Positions 38,869 to 49,949 of a stretch of DNA of 64,000 bases are shown piece by piece. The notes below the pieces were generated by a model. The model did not search any database. It was not told the origin of the DNA and was given only the letters and a program-made list of their open reading frames with translations. Both the position numbers and the translations under genes were made by a program. Source of the stretch: Nothophaeocryptopus gaeumannii (Eukaryota > Ascomycota > Dothideomycetes > Mycosphaerellales > Mycosphaerellaceae); NCBI GenBank assembly GCA_031771865.1, contig JASISA010000041.1, positions 434,001 to 498,000 of the forward strand, written 5' to 3'. Every line of letters begins with the position of its first letter. The stretch's first letter is position 1.

Positions 38869-40221
38869 CTACTGCGCCTGCCCGAGCATCGCACTTATCC
38901 CGTCCTCATCCACACCCCCCACATTTCCAGCTCCGAAGATCTCATCATCCAGGTCGCCCGATTTGTGGCTAAGCTTCCGGCGCTTGAGTCTCGGATCGCC
39001 ATTCGATGCGTTCGACACTTCAGCTGAGGCTTGTCGAACTTGACCTTGGAGTGCGCTGAGATTGGCAAGGAAGTCTTTGGCCTGGTTTGCTGAGTCTTCT
39101 GAGGGTATTGCTGGTGGCGGAACGAAGCTTGGCGGAGGCTCGTCGAAGATTGGCGGGTGCTCCTCCACGGGATCTGCGCCTGTTGGATTTGAGAAGCCTT
39201 GTGCTAGGGGCTCGGTCTCACCAAGCGTCGCATCCTCGTCATCGGCAGCTGGCGGTGGAGTGAAAGCCTCAACATCGGGCGGCGGAGGTGTGAAGCCCTC
39301 TGTTTCAGGTCGCTCTGGCTCTGGTCTGCTGTAGTCTGCGCCGTTCGTGGTACCATGCGACGCAGGTACGTCGGCGCCTCTCATGATACTATCCTCGACA
39401 TCCTTGATCGTGCCCTCCATGGCTTCGATCTTCCTCTTGAGCTCGGTCGCTGTGGTCTCTTCCTTCGCGACCTTAGCGCGATTGCTCTCCACTAGCTTCT
39501 CCAAGCCCGCGACCAGCTCCTGGCGGTGTCTAATGCTCGCGTCTACTGCATGCTGTGCGGCCATGAGATCCTTGACCAGCCCGCGAAGCTTCGCCGCTCT
39601 CACTGGAGCACTTGGAACGGGAGTCGAAGGGTCTGTCATCTTCGCATACTCCGCACTGGCTGAGGCGACTGGAGCCTTACTCGCTGCCTCTGCCTTGCTC
39701 AATGCGACCTGAGTCTTGTTCACACCGTCCAGCTCCGGCGCGACACCGCTGCCACCACCTCCAAAGAGACTGCCACCCAGTCTCCCACCTCCACCTAGCT
39801 TGCTGCCACCCTTGCTCTTATCGATTTCCTCCATCCTCTTATCCACAGCGGTCTGAATCTGGGGATTGAAGATGTTCCGCTGCCTCCATACCTCGATGAC
39901 CCGTCGCAGTTTCCCTTGAATATCCTGACTCGCGCCCTTATATGCGAGCGACGTAGCGTCCGCTACGAGAGGCTCAAACGCGGTCAGGAAATCTGTTTTC
40001 GACCTGGCGCGTGACTGTTGCACCACTTCGTTGGCGAGGTAGATGAGGTTGAGGCGCTTGCTGGCGGAGGGCGACTCCTGCAAGCGTTGAAGCCATAGCG
40101 AAGCCGTACGGTCAGCATGGCGACGGTGGAACATGATCCATTGCGCGACGGTCACGATGCTATCTTGCGTCTCGTTAAGAGCAGCAAGCTTGGCCTTTAC
40201 CGCGTCGTCTGAGTAGGCCAT
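38869..40221 (-). CDS. rtt103: Rtt103-like CID protein, RNA polymerase II termination
   Basis: A 450-residue nuclear protein. Residues 1-130 form a CTD-interacting domain: MAYSDDAVKAKLAALNETQD, SIVTVAQWIMFHRRHADR, LNLIYLANEVVQQSR and VIEVWRQRNIFNPQIQ are characteristic of the Rtt103 group. Rtt103 binds Ser2-phosphorylated CTD and works with the Rat1 exonuclease in transcription termination. A Gly-rich linker (KLGGGGRLGGSLFGGGGSG) is followed by a coiled coil (about 215-290, LVAGLEKLVESNRAKVAKEE), and the tail is Pro-rich (GFTPPPPDVEAFTPPP) and then acidic with a basic patch (LKRRKLSHK). Single exon. It is head to head with the clathrin light chain gene, 414 bases apart. Confidence 0.9.
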   Translation of the reverse strand: MAYSDDAVKAKLAALNETQDSIVTVAQWIMFHRRHADRTASLWLQRLQESPSASKRLNLIYLANEVVQQSRARSKTDFLTAFEPLVADATSLAYKGASQDIQGKLRRVIEVWRQRNIFNPQIQTAVDKRMEEIDKSKGGSKLGGGGRLGGSLFGGGGSGVAPELDGVNKTQVALSKAEAASKAPVASASAEYAKMTDPSTPVPSAPVRAAKLRGLVKDLMAAQHAVDASIRHRQELVAGLEKLVESNRAKVAKEETTATELKRKIEAMEGTIKDVEDSIMRGADVPASHGTTNGADYSRPEPERPETEGFTPPPPDVEAFTPPPAADDEDATLGETEPLAQGFSNPTGADPVEEHPPIFDEPPPSFVPPPAIPSEDSANQAKDFLANLSALQGQVRQASAEVSNASNGDPRLKRRKLSHKSGDLDDEIFGAGNVGGVDEDGISAMLGQAQ

Positions 40222-40635
40222 GTTGCTATGTACTGGCTAGGCAATGATTGTTTGCAGGATCACAGCTTATGTGTGGTGGTATAATGATCTCAATACATCA
40301 ATGGTTGGGTCATGTCGGAGGTCGAGTGATGCTCATGGATTTCCAGAGCCAAGTTGAACTTGTGAGTTGGCTGGCGCGACCAAGCTAAGAAGCTGGCCGA
40401 AGCTGGCACATGCTCCGTCGGCAGGTTCCGAGCTGGGGATGCATTGGATTGCTCCGTCTATTGAGACGTCCATACAACTTTCAACAAACACGACTTCCCA
40501 CGGTGAATCGTACATCTATACACTTCACGAGCTCTTCAACTCCACGATTCTAACCCGACAACTCCGAGATCCATTGAAGCGCGGGAGCACGAAGCAACTT
40601 GACAGGAGACAGCTGTCTCAGTAGCAACCACAACC
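40222..40635. promoter_or_regulatory. Bidirectional promoter of rtt103 and clathrin light chain genes
   Basis: This is 414 bases between two housekeeping genes transcribed away from each other. No intact frame of note. No clear TATA box was seen, as is common for such genes. Confidence 0.5.
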
Positions 40636-41437
40636 ATGGCCGACCGATTCCCTTCACTTGACGAGTTCGATGCTGGTAAGCATTGCCGCTCTGGTACAGC
40701 AATCGACAGTATGCTAACATTTGCGACCAGGTCAAACAGAAGCGACAGGCGACGCTAACCTCGACGGCGTTGACGAGCCCAGCGACTTCCTCGCCCGCGA
40801 GCGAGCAGCATTAGGAGATGACGCCGAGCAGTTCACAAGCACCGCAGACAACGTCGCAACTGTTGCTGATGCAGAGGAGGAGGATGATGATCTTCTCGGT
40901 GGTGGAGGAGGTGCTGCCCCAACTAATGGCGACAGCATGGACATGATGGGCGACTTCGAATCCTCCTTCCCAGCCGTTGACACTACAAACGAGTCAGTTG
41001 CGCCAGGCGGCACAATCACTGGCTCTACACTTCCCTTCCAAGCACCGCGACACGAAGAGTACGAGCCAGAGCCCGACGTTGTCCGGGAATGGCGGGAGCG
41101 ACGGGACCTTCAGATCCAGCATAGAGATGAGGTCAGCGCATCGAAGAAGGCGGAGACGGTAAAGGCGGCACAGGAGGCGATTGATGAGTTTTACGAGAAC
41201 TATAACAACAGGAAAGACAAGGGCATTGCGCAGACGAGAAAGGAGGCTGAGGAGTTTCTGAAGAGCCGGGAAGACACCACTGCGGGAGGCACCAGCTGGG
41301 AGCGCATCTCGAAGCTTGTCAACCTGAGTGGAAAGGGGACGTCGGGAGGCGCGGCTGGGAGTGGGAAAGAGAAGATGAGAGAGCTGCTGATCAGCTTGCG
41401 GAAAGATGAGAAGGCTCCTGGTGCTATTGGGGTTTAG
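40636..41437 (+). CDS. clc1: Clathrin light chain
   Basis: A 248-residue coat protein that binds the clathrin heavy chain and tunes vesicle formation at the plasma membrane and trans-Golgi. Exon 1 (40636-40675) encodes only MADRFPSLDEFDA plus one base, and an intron (40676-40730, GTAAGC, GCTAACA, CAG) leads into exon 2 (40731-41437). Such a tiny first exon is easily missed. The N-terminal part is acidic (DAEEEDDDLLGGGG, MDMMGDFESSFPAVD). The heavy-chain-binding coiled coil (PDVVREWRERRDLQIQHRDE to RKEAEEFLKSRED) and the C-terminal SWERISKLVNLS are diagnostic. Length and order are normal. Confidence 0.93.
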
Positions 41438-42011
41438 AGAATGATGAGATGTAGGGCTCTGATCTCGAGTACTGTCGGAAACCGGAGTCGTGGCATACGG
41501 TCAGCCAAGGCGCATGGGTTGAACGGAAGTCAAGGGGCGAAAGTCACCCATGCTTCCTCAAGCTATCACCTCTGCTGCTGGAGAACCATCCCAATACCAC
41601 GCATGCTTGTAACATATTCCCAAACTTGCTCCATTGTCTTTCATTAGAACGTCCAATCACGTGATCTCGGCCATCGAGCTCCGAGGCCTGAAGTGAACTC
41701 ACCTCCGATGTCACCCAAATATTCAACTTCGCATCGAACCATCTTCCCACCAAACGCCAACTCGCACTCTTAATACCCGATCGAGTGTAATCATTTACTG
41801 GATCCAGGATCTTAGACAAAGCCCCTCGGAGGATTCGAGCAATTGTTTTGGACGGGCTCCTCATCAGCAACCGCACGAGCGGCCGTTTCTTAGCTCGTCA
41901 TAGACCCAGATTCCTCTGGCCATGTCGCCGGCAACGTCGGGGCAGCGGTAGTAAGAAGAGCATCTATTTGGGAGGTTTTGGCAGCAGCGAGGGAATCTCA
42001 GGGCAGGAACC
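41438..42011. other. Intergenic stretch
   Basis: It carries the 3' flank of the clathrin light chain gene and the promoter of the ABC transporter. Short frames only; nothing else is supported. Confidence 0.4.
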
Positions 42012-44577
42012 ATGGCCATGCGCGGCCCCAACATCTTCGCGCATAGGGCGTGGGACAGTCTTGGGAATGGAGCGCTGTTCACGCATAGAATACAGCACTC
42101 GGCTGCACAAAAACTCCTCTCACGACTATTGCTTACACAGCGAGTGATACGAACATCGCAAACGGTGAGAATATCCAGCCAACTACGATGCCTGTCGACA
42201 CAGCGCAGCCTACAGACGCGTCCCTCCATGTCTATAATAAAGCAAACTACCACGCCGATACTCTCCCAGCGCAGGGTTTTGCAGACATCCGGATCGCAAC
42301 AGGAAAGCAGGAATATCGTTAAGCATGGCGACAAATCTACAGCGTACAAGAATGAATTGAAGACGCGTTATACAGACCCCGCGGAAAAGGAAGAAGAGGA
42401 GGATGAGACGCAGACGTTCAAGAAATCGGACAAAGCTGCCAAAGCTTCGCAGGTTAATCTGAGTGCAAAGCTGTCAAGCTCGGGTCAGGATGGAGAGGGC
42501 AAGAAAGGAGGCCGTAGGGAGATTATGCGCCTCTTGAGAATAGCAACGCCCGAGATGCCCACCCTGAGTCTGGCTCTGGTCTTCCTCTTGATCAGCAGCG
42601 CTGTCACTGTGTCTGTACCTTTCAGCATTGGCAAGATCCTGGATGCTGCCACCAAGGAGGATGGCAGACTTTTCGGACTGGAGCTCGGCCAATTCTGCAT
42701 GGCGTTGACTGCTATCTTGGCCTGCGGTGCTGCTGCAAACTATGGTCGCATCATTCTTCTGCGTATTGTGGGAGAGCGAATCGTGACAAAGCTACGAAGT
42801 AGCCTGTTCAGGCGGACCTTTGTGCAGAATGCCGAGTTCTTCGACGCAAACCGGGTTGGAGATCTGATAAGCAGGCTTGGTAGCGACACCGTCATTGTTG
42901 GCAAGTCCATCACGCAGAATGTCTCGGATGGCTTGCGATCACTGGTCTCCGCCACGGCTGCCATATCAATGATGACCTACGTGAGCTACCAACTCGTTGG
43001 AATCATTGCGTTTGCCTTTCCACCGGTCTCTATGGCTGCGTTTTTCTACGGACGTGCCATCAGGAACCTGTCTAGGCGGATCCAGAAGAACTTGGGTACT
43101 CTGAGCAAGATCGCAGAAGAACGTTTGGGCAATGTCCGAACTAGTCAGGCCTTCGCTGGAGAGCTACAAGAAGTTAATCGGTATAACACACAGGTGCGCA
43201 AAGTCTTTAGTCTTGGAAAGCGTGAGGCCTATATCTCTGCAACTTTCTTCGCCGCGACTGGCTTCATGGGCAATGCAACGTTCCTCGCCATCTTATATGT
43301 AGGCAGCGGCATGGTCAGGTCTGGAGGGATGTCTCTCGGTGACTTGACGACATTCTTGATGTACACGGGGTACGCTGGAAGCAGCGTGTTCGGTCTCTCC
43401 AGCTTCTATTCGGAGCTCATGAAGGGTGTCGGAGCCGCAAGCCGACTGTTCGAACTACAGGACCGTGAGCCGACAATCAGTCCCACTAAGGGAGACATGG
43501 TCAAGAGTGCTCGTGGCACTATTGAGTTCAATCAGGTGGCTTTCGCATACCCAACCCGTCCAGCTGTGCCCATCTTCGAGGATCTGACCTTCAAGATCCC
43601 ACAAGGCAGTAATGTTGCCATTGTGGCGCCATCTGGAGCTGGAAAGTCGACTGTGGCTAGTCTACTGCTGCGATTCTACTCGCCGACTAAGGGGACCATC
43701 ACTATCAATGGCAGGGACATCAACAAAATGAATGCAAAGCAATTGCGACGAAGGATCGGTTATGTGGGACAGGAGCCAGTATTATTCTCCGGCACCATTG
43801 CCGAGAATATTGCATATGGCAAGCCACTGGCCACAAGAGCAGAAATTGTAGCCGCCGCTCGCCAGGCCAACTGCCAATTCATCAGTGATTTTGTGAGTGC
43901 AACCCACAGGTAATTGATTGCAACTGCTGACATTTCGCAAGCCTGACGGCCTGGAAACATTCGCTGGCGCTCGTGGCGCCCAGCTCTCCGGTGGCCAGAA
44001 GCAGCGTATTGCCATAGCTCGGGCGCTGTTGAAGCAACCTGATATCTTGATTCTGGATGAGGCGACCTCAGCCCTGGATGCCGAGTCTGAGACTCTTGTG
44101 AACCAAGCACTACAGAACCTGCTCAAGAGCGACAACACAACGATATCGATTGCGCATCGTCTGTCGACCATTCAGCGCAGTGACACCATTGTCTGCCTCA
44201 GCTCAGACGGGAAAGTCGCGCAGATCGGGCCTTACCATGAGCTGATACAGGATGAGAACGGACCTTTTGCAAAGCTCATGGAATGGCAAATGAACGGTCC
44301 ACCTCAACGGAGGAGAACGAGTGAGGAGGAACACGAGGAAATGACAGAAGAGGAACGAATGCGTGAGCGGCTGAGAGACCACGCGAAGGATCGTGGGGAG
44401 GAGCTTTCTGATGAAGAGCTGGATCGCAAACTTGAAGACGACCGCGCTTTAGAGGATGAGAGTCAGGAGTGGGAAGCTGTGAAGGTCAAGGACTCCAGGC
44501 AATCTGCTGCCGAGAGTGTAGTCGAGAAGGCAGGGTTGAGGGACGGAGGAATGAGCAACCGCAAAGGATATGATTGA
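42012..44577 (+). CDS. mdl1: Mitochondrial half-size ABC transporter, Mdl1-like
   Basis: An 838-residue half transporter (one membrane domain, one ATPase domain), exons 42012-43892 and 43942-44577; the intron (GTGAGT, GCTGACA, AAG) joins FISDF to PDGLETF. Mdl1 relatives of the ABCB10 group sit in the mitochondrial inner membrane and export peptides. The first 160 residues are Arg/Ser/Thr-rich with many repeats of Arg without acids, fitting a matrix presequence. Six helices follow from about 190 (LSLALVFLLISSAVTVSVPF). The ATPase domain has Walker A APSGAGKST (from 539), LSGGQ (642-646), ILILDEATSALD and the His switch SIAHRLST. In Walker A the first Gly is Ala. The tail is an acidic/basic helix (RRTSEEEHEEMTEEERMRER). 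Atm1 is less likely because the spacing and presequence fit Mdl1 better. Confidence 0.9.
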
Positions 44578-45004
44578 AAGCGCCGCATTTGGGCGGAAGC
44601 GATTTGCATAGGCCGCGATGGCCCCTCCTCTCTGCAATTGAATGAGAGGTATAGTACTTCGAGAAGAAGAAGAAATGAACATAACTCTACTCAAGCTCGA
44701 AATGAGATCACGTGCATCTAAAGTTCAAAGTTCACTCTGTTCTGCAACCTCCAGCCCTCTCGCATCGACAGTTTTCTACTCATGCCCATCAATACCGCCG
44801 TAAGCCCTCGGTCTATCACTGGCGTCGTAGGAACATGCCACGAGTGTGTCTGTGGAAATAAGTTCTGGACATGAATGGCCACTTCACCTCACACCACTGA
44901 TGAACCGGAGTTTCCTTCAACTTCACTTCTTTCGTTCCTTCTTACTACACTAACTTCACAGCCTACAACCATACCGGCTCTCGTCTCACGCCTATCATAT
45001 CAAA
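44578..45004. other. Intergenic stretch
   Basis: This is 427 bases between the ABC transporter and the first SRR1-like gene on the same strand. An additional open frame from 44875 overlaps the next gene out of frame and has no motif. The region probably holds the promoter. Confidence 0.4.
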
Positions 45005-45817
45005 ATGACCGACGACAACGATGGATGGACACACGTCCCCTCCAAACGTCACAAATCTCGCGTCCCAAGACCCCTCATCAACGGCACACAAACCAACCCT
45101 CCATCCCGCGACCTCACCGCCTCTTCCATCCTGTCCGAGATCCGCGCAAAGACTGCGGTATGGCAGAAAAGCGCTTGTCGAAAAGGGCTCATGACGCTGT
45201 TGCAGAGAGTGAGACCTGAGGGTGGTTGGCGTCTAAAGAGCGCGGTTTGCATGGGCAGTGGGAGTTTGAGCAGAGAGAATTCGGAGTGTAGTAGGAGGAC
45301 TTTGTGGCAGGTCGTGGTGTATTTGGATACTGTGAGGGAGTTGGGTATAGAGGCTAGCGCTAGAGAACGGGCGGAAGTAGGAGGGGTGTTTGTTCAAGAG
45401 CCGGCTTATACGGATGTTGATAGGGAGGTGTTCAAGCAGCTAGGAGTTACAGTCTTTCAGGTGAATACTGGAAAAGATGAGAATGGAGGACTTGGACCAG
45501 CAGCCGATGTCCTGGGCCCGCAGACGTTTCTGTTTGAGCCATTTGTCGATATGAATGCTGCTATGGTGCAAGAGATGCTGGAGAAGGACGTGGGTCTATA
45601 CATCGGCAGCTCGATGCGTGGGCTCATCGAAAAAGGTGCTCGAGCGGCGGCTGCTAAAGCCACAGGGAGAGAACATGTGAGAAGAGAGTTGGAGGCTGGA
45701 CAGTTGGCTGAGGACTTTGTGGAGGGAATGGAGATGAGGAAGTTCCCGGTCTTTGAGGTGGATCCGAATGTCTTTGAAGGAATGGGCGTCTATTGGAATG
45801 ATGCGCCTGAAGAGTGA
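45005..45817 (+). CDS. SRR1-like domain protein, first paralog
   Basis: A 270-residue protein. It starts MTDDNDGWTHVPSKRHKSRV (a basic N-terminus) and contains the SRR1-like core: VCMGSGSLSRE (the Gly-Ser loop), a helix VVVYLDTVRELG, VFVQEPAYTDVDREVFKQLG, FQVNTGKDENGG and a final TFLFEPFVDMNAAMVQEML block. SRR1 proteins were first linked to circadian and light signalling in plants and to cell division and haem regulation in yeast and mammals; the fungal members remain poorly defined. The gene lies 433 bases upstream of a second, diverged SRR1-like gene on the same strand. Single exon. Confidence 0.8.
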   Translation: MTDDNDGWTHVPSKRHKSRVPRPLINGTQTNPPSRDLTASSILSEIRAKTAVWQKSACRKGLMTLLQRVRPEGGWRLKSAVCMGSGSLSRENSECSRRTLWQVVVYLDTVRELGIEASARERAEVGGVFVQEPAYTDVDREVFKQLGVTVFQVNTGKDENGGLGPAADVLGPQTFLFEPFVDMNAAMVQEMLEKDVGLYIGSSMRGLIEKGARAAAAKATGREHVRRELEAGQLAEDFVEGMEMRKFPVFEVDPNVFEGMGVYWNDAPEE

Positions 45818-46250
45818 ATGTGCGGATCTCCAAAGACTGGCTCTCGATACCTCTGGAATTACACCGTGATCCTTGGGCGCGATTCCGCACATGCAGCCTC
45901 TGGACCTTGGATGCCAATCTCGATGAACTTTCCTCGAGATCACGCACATGTTTTTGAACAAAGCCTGTAGGGTAAGGATCGCGCCTTTGTTCCAAGTCCG
46001 ACTGCTCCAGGGCGCTGGTTCACCGCTGCCATGAGCTGTCTCTTTGTCCCAAGTCCGGCGGCCACAGTCTTCCAGGAACTTATATACACGATCTTGAGAC
46101 TCGACTTAAAATTAGTGGACCATCGTCGGCCGCTATCATTGCGAGCGAATACAACACAACATGCCTCGATTCTCCATCCGATGACTGGAGGCGGATTTAG
46201 ACCGGCGAAGCTGGCCAAAGTACGAACTGGACCCGCCAGGAGGGCCGAAG
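45818..46250. other. Spacer between the SRR1-like paralogs
   Basis: No supported gene. It holds the 3' flank of the first paralog and the promoter of the second. Confidence 0.4.
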
Positions 46251-47316
46251 ATGTGGTGGAATTTTGAAGAGTACATGGAACCAGCAGGACAGATCGACGA
46301 CCTAGGGCATGGGTGGATACGCGTTCGAGGAGAGTTGCCGCCCTACTGCCTCTTTCCGGCACCTGACCCTTACTTGACGCTAGAAGATATGCACACGCTG
46401 TTGGATGGCTATAAGCAGATTTGGCATGAGTCGCCCTGGAGAAAGTTGATGATGGATTCTCTCCAAAGTCAACTACAATCGCAAACGTGCAAGACCGTCG
46501 ACAAAGCTGTCTGTCTCGGCATTAATAGCCTCAGCACGTCGAAAGTGCACCTTCGGCAGCACCGATTCATGCAGTTCGTCTTCTTCCTAGACGTGATTCA
46601 GTGTCTGAAGAAGCAGAATGGGCAGAATATCGAGATCGTCTTTCAGGAAATCGAAGGCGTTTTAGCAGAGCTGGACCTACAGTTTTTGCTATCACTGGGC
46701 ATTGTCTTCGTTCAGCTTGACAGAGCGGATCGTGATCTCGAAATATCGGATCCCAGTGGTCTACGGCGCTTGGCTGCGCAAGGCATCCCCGGGCCGAATA
46801 CCTTCTTATATGAGGCCTACATAGAGAAGTTCGACTATGTACCTTGTCTCGTTGAGACAAGGCCTGCAATTGACATCAGCCCGGCGATGACTTTTGTAGG
46901 TTCGCATTTCGACAATGAAATCCTCATTGAGTGAGTTGCGATAATTCGCTAAAACTTGTAGACGATTCTGACCTTGAGACAGCCGACTGAACGATCCACT
47001 ACTAGCCAGGGATTACAATAACGAGTTGCTAAGTCTGATGATTGTAGAGAAAGACATACCCGAGAAGGAGGCGTTCATAAACTCTGGCTACGAAGGGCAA
47101 CGTCTTCCCGATGTGCACAAGGGCTACAGTATCAGTAGCTTCTCTGTATATCTTCGAACGACCGTCGAAACTACCGGCTCCAACAGAAAACGTTATGCCC
47201 CACCTCGACAATCCGAAAGACTGCCATATAACCGCATGGTCCAGAAGTACGCGCCAAAAGTAAATTTTCCTACAAACCCGCGTTGGCTGCCTTACCGTGA
47301 CCTTGGCGTCGCATAA
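46251..47316 (+). CDS. SRR1-like domain protein, second paralog, spliced
   Basis: A 328-residue protein from exons 46251-46930 and 47010-47316. The core matches the upstream paralog in order: VDKAVCLGINSLSTSK (loop), RFMQFVFFLDVIQCLKKQ, a strand NIEIVFQEIEG, LGIVFVQLDRADRDLE and PGPNTFLYEAYIEKF. The intron (46931-47009) has a GTGAGT donor and CCAG acceptor, and joins EILIE to DYNNELLSLM in frame. An acceptor four bases earlier would break the frame. The Gly-Ser loop is more divergent here (LGINS rather than MGSGS), so one copy may have changed function. The stop is 2 bases from the stop of the convergent NTF2-like gene. Confidence 0.78.
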
Positions 47317-47318
47317 GA

Positions 47319-47921
47319 CTAGCCCATCAACTGCTCCGGCTTCATCATCCCACGCTTCAACATCCCCACAATTGCCGCGCTTGGATCAGCAAAGATATCG
47401 GTCTCGCCCAGCTTGATCCCTCCATCTGCCTGCTTCACATATCGAAACTTGAATGCCGCCGGCCCAGCACCATCCCATTCTTTCCCACCAGGCCCCTTTA
47501 CCTTCGCGCCTCCCTCGGCCGGAACTACGAGGTTCCAGTATAGAGTCGCGACACCGATCATCTCCCACCCTTCGTCGGTGTCCCAGGCCACGAGAAAAGT
47601 GGGATCGTGGAGGTGTTCAGAGAAAGGAGCATAGACTTCGTCGCGGAGAGCGGACCAGGTTGCTTCGCCTCCTTTGTCGAGTTGCCCGGTGGAGCGCTGG
47701 AGGGTGTGGTCGGAAGTGATGTGGTCGGACCAGGGTTCGTCGTTCCAGACTTTGCGATCGACGGCGTGGGTGTATTGTTCCCTTTGAGGAATATCAGTCC
47801 AAGACACATTGGCGACCGCGTATCAAGGAGACGCTTACATCCATTTCATAGCTGGGTGTTGGCGGGTCTCGTCATCCCAGGTTCCGTGATGGATGAAAGC
47901 AGACTTAGTTGGGTAAGACAT
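47319..47921 (-). CDS. SnoaL/NTF2-like fold protein
   Basis: A 181-residue minus-strand protein from exons 47921-47839 and 47781-47319. Exon 1 reads MSYPTKSAFIHHGTWDDETR. The intron (47782-47838, GTAAGC/AAG) joins PAMKWM to EQYTHAVDRKVW, whereas the unspliced frame would start at an unlikely TTG. The content, DHTLQRSTGQLDKGGEATW, FLVAWDTDEGWEMIGVATLYWNL and FKFRYVKQADGGIKLGETDIFADP, has the strand pattern of small NTF2/SnoaL-like proteins that act as hydroxylases, isomerases or binding proteins. No catalytic residue could be assigned. It is convergent with the second SRR1-like gene, with 2 bases between the stops, so the 3' transcript ends must overlap. Confidence 0.78.
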
Positions 47922-49381
47922 GTTGAAAGGTGACCAGTTCGCAATAGCTGATAATCTTATGCAGCTCCAGAACGTTTTCAGATGCGAAGAAGACTCTTCA
48001 CCTTATATTCTCATTGCCATTGCTTTCATGCTGTGCTCTCACCGCATCGAGAGGGCTGTAAGGCTCCCAGGCTTCCCACGTGGACTGCCCCAAGCGAGCC
48101 GAGACGTACCATTTCTCTGAACAGCTCAGGATAAGATGTACGTTCTGAATACTGCCACGCTCTTCGATTCGTTGTTCAAAGCCACCCCGTGGGGTGGTAC
48201 GAATCCTGGAGCTTTGCTGCAGCCACCGTCGGGTAAGGCTGAAGCTGAAGATCAGGCCATGCTTCAAAAGCACCTATCGATGGTCGCCCGTCCAAGAGCT
48301 GAAGACGCCGACATGAGCATCTTGGGACAAAACAGTACGCAGTATTGCAAGTCGAAAGGTTTGGTCAGCATGTCAGGTCCATACCGATCGACTCTGCTTC
48401 AGCTCACGTCCGCCAAGCCACCAACCGCTACCAACCGCAACCACACAAGTTCGATTCGCAGGATGCAGGTGTACATTTCTATTTGCATCACCTGTCACAA
48501 ACGCCACAAACGCCGACTCACGCTTGCGCAGCCATATGTCCATCATGGTCTCATCTGCTTTCTCGGAGCGGCCGCACCATCCTTCGCGCAAGCTGAGAAC
48601 TGCAGAGCATGACTTCTCGCATCAGGCTGCCATGGTTCAAGAGGATGAGTTCTTCGACTTGAAGTATCAGAGGAGCACTTTGAGCCCCGTGACTCTGTCA
48701 ACGGCGCACTCAGTGGAACAAACAACATGGGCGAAAGAGCGGCACCCTTATAGGTCTGTCCAAAGAGAGCGTAGCTCGCGATATATACCTAAACCTCTTC
48801 AAGCCGCCCTGTAGAGGTACAGGGTACGTACATATACGTTTACGATCTCCTCGCCCTCGGCAAACGACTTCGTCGCAACGGATAGCGCACTCGAAGAGAG
48901 CGTGGAAGGTGAAGAGAGAGCCACTTCTTCACCCAGCAAACGCTTGGAAAAGAGGAGGTTTCATCGCTAATACTGAGCTCATTGCATTTTAAATTATAAA
49001 TTATGAACAATATCAATATCGTGCTGAGTAAGAATGGCTTGATCTGAGCTTTCCGTTGTGGCAAAGGTGTTTGTCTTCTTTCTTTGGTTCTCTGGTGTTG
49101 AAGTTTCGAATAGCTCATGGCCGACGAAGGCCGTCGAACGATTCTTACCCAGAAGAGCAAACCTAACGAAGGTTCATTTGCTTTCTCCAATGCTTTCTCC
49201 GCCCTAATTCAATCGGCCAAGCCATCGGCAGAGAAGACGAAAGCTGCAGTTGGCGCTGTTGGAATTGAATGTCGACATGTGCGGGTGTATCATAGATGGT
49301 GAAAATCGACGTTCTTCAACTACACTCTCACAAGCCTCATCACCCTTCCTGGCCCCCATACTATTCCTTCCCTTCCACTCT
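47922..49381. other. Gene-poor 1.46-kb stretch
   Basis: The longest frame (48136-48612, plus) has no motif and a random-looking composition, so I do not call it. A 7-bp inverted repeat (CCACCCC-GT-GGGGTGG) lies at 48182-48197. An AT-rich patch (TTTTAAATTATAAATTATGAAC) lies near 48990. Nothing more is supported. Confidence 0.4.
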
Positions 49382-49949
49382 CTACTCCGGATGCGTAGGA
49401 TCAATCCACTTCACCCCTTCCGGATTCTCCACCGGTTCCACATCCGGCAAATTCACCGCAATAGCCTCACTATCACTCCTCATCAACACGCATTCTAACT
49501 TCTCATCCTCACTCGCATTAATCTCCTGATGCGGCACATACGGCGGCACATAGATAAAATCCCCCGGTCCAGCTTCAGCAGTAAATTCGAGTTTAGAGCC
49601 CCAACGCATTCGGGCGCGGCCTTTTAGGACGTAGATTACGGATTCGAGGTGTCCGTGGTGGTGGGCGCCGGTTTTGGCGGAGGGATGGATGTGGACTGTC
49701 CCGGCCCAGAGTTTCTGATGAAAGATTTAGTATTGAGGGTGAGTTGAGGAAATTAGTTGGGTGTACCTGAGCTCCAACACGGGCGAAGTTGATTGCTGCT
49801 TTGCGGTCCATTCCAGGAGTCATGTGTTGACCTCCGACTTCTTCGAGGCTGTCGGAGGGTATTACGCGGACGCCTTGGTTCTTCCAGCCTTCTTCTGGTG
49901 GAGGAGGGATCTCATTGTGAGAGTGATCGTGGGTATGAGATGATGCCAT
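49382..49949 (-). CDS. Small cupin-domain protein
   Basis: A 171-residue minus-strand protein, exons 49949-49767 and 49714-49382, intron GTACAC/CAG (52 nt). The head is His-rich (MASSHTHDHSHNE), perhaps metal-binding. The cupin barrel contains the first metal motif TGAHHHGHLESVIYVLKGRA, that is G-x-H-H-H-x-H-x3-E, and the second motif PGDFIYVPPYVPHQEIN with P-x-D-x-x-x-x-P-x-x-x-H. The metal ligands His, His, Glu and His are therefore all present. Small cupins of this type act as dioxygenases, isomerases or auxin/sugar-binding proteins, and the substrate is unknown. Reading through the intron would give a false 118-residue protein. Confidence 0.87.

Noticed and set aside
44875..45219. Overlapping frame upstream of the first SRR1-like gene
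   Set aside because: It runs in another frame through the start of the SRR1-like coding sequence and shows no motif.
48136..48612. Plus-strand frame of 158 codons
   Set aside because: No recognisable domain, composition typical of chance frames, and no splice or regulatory support.
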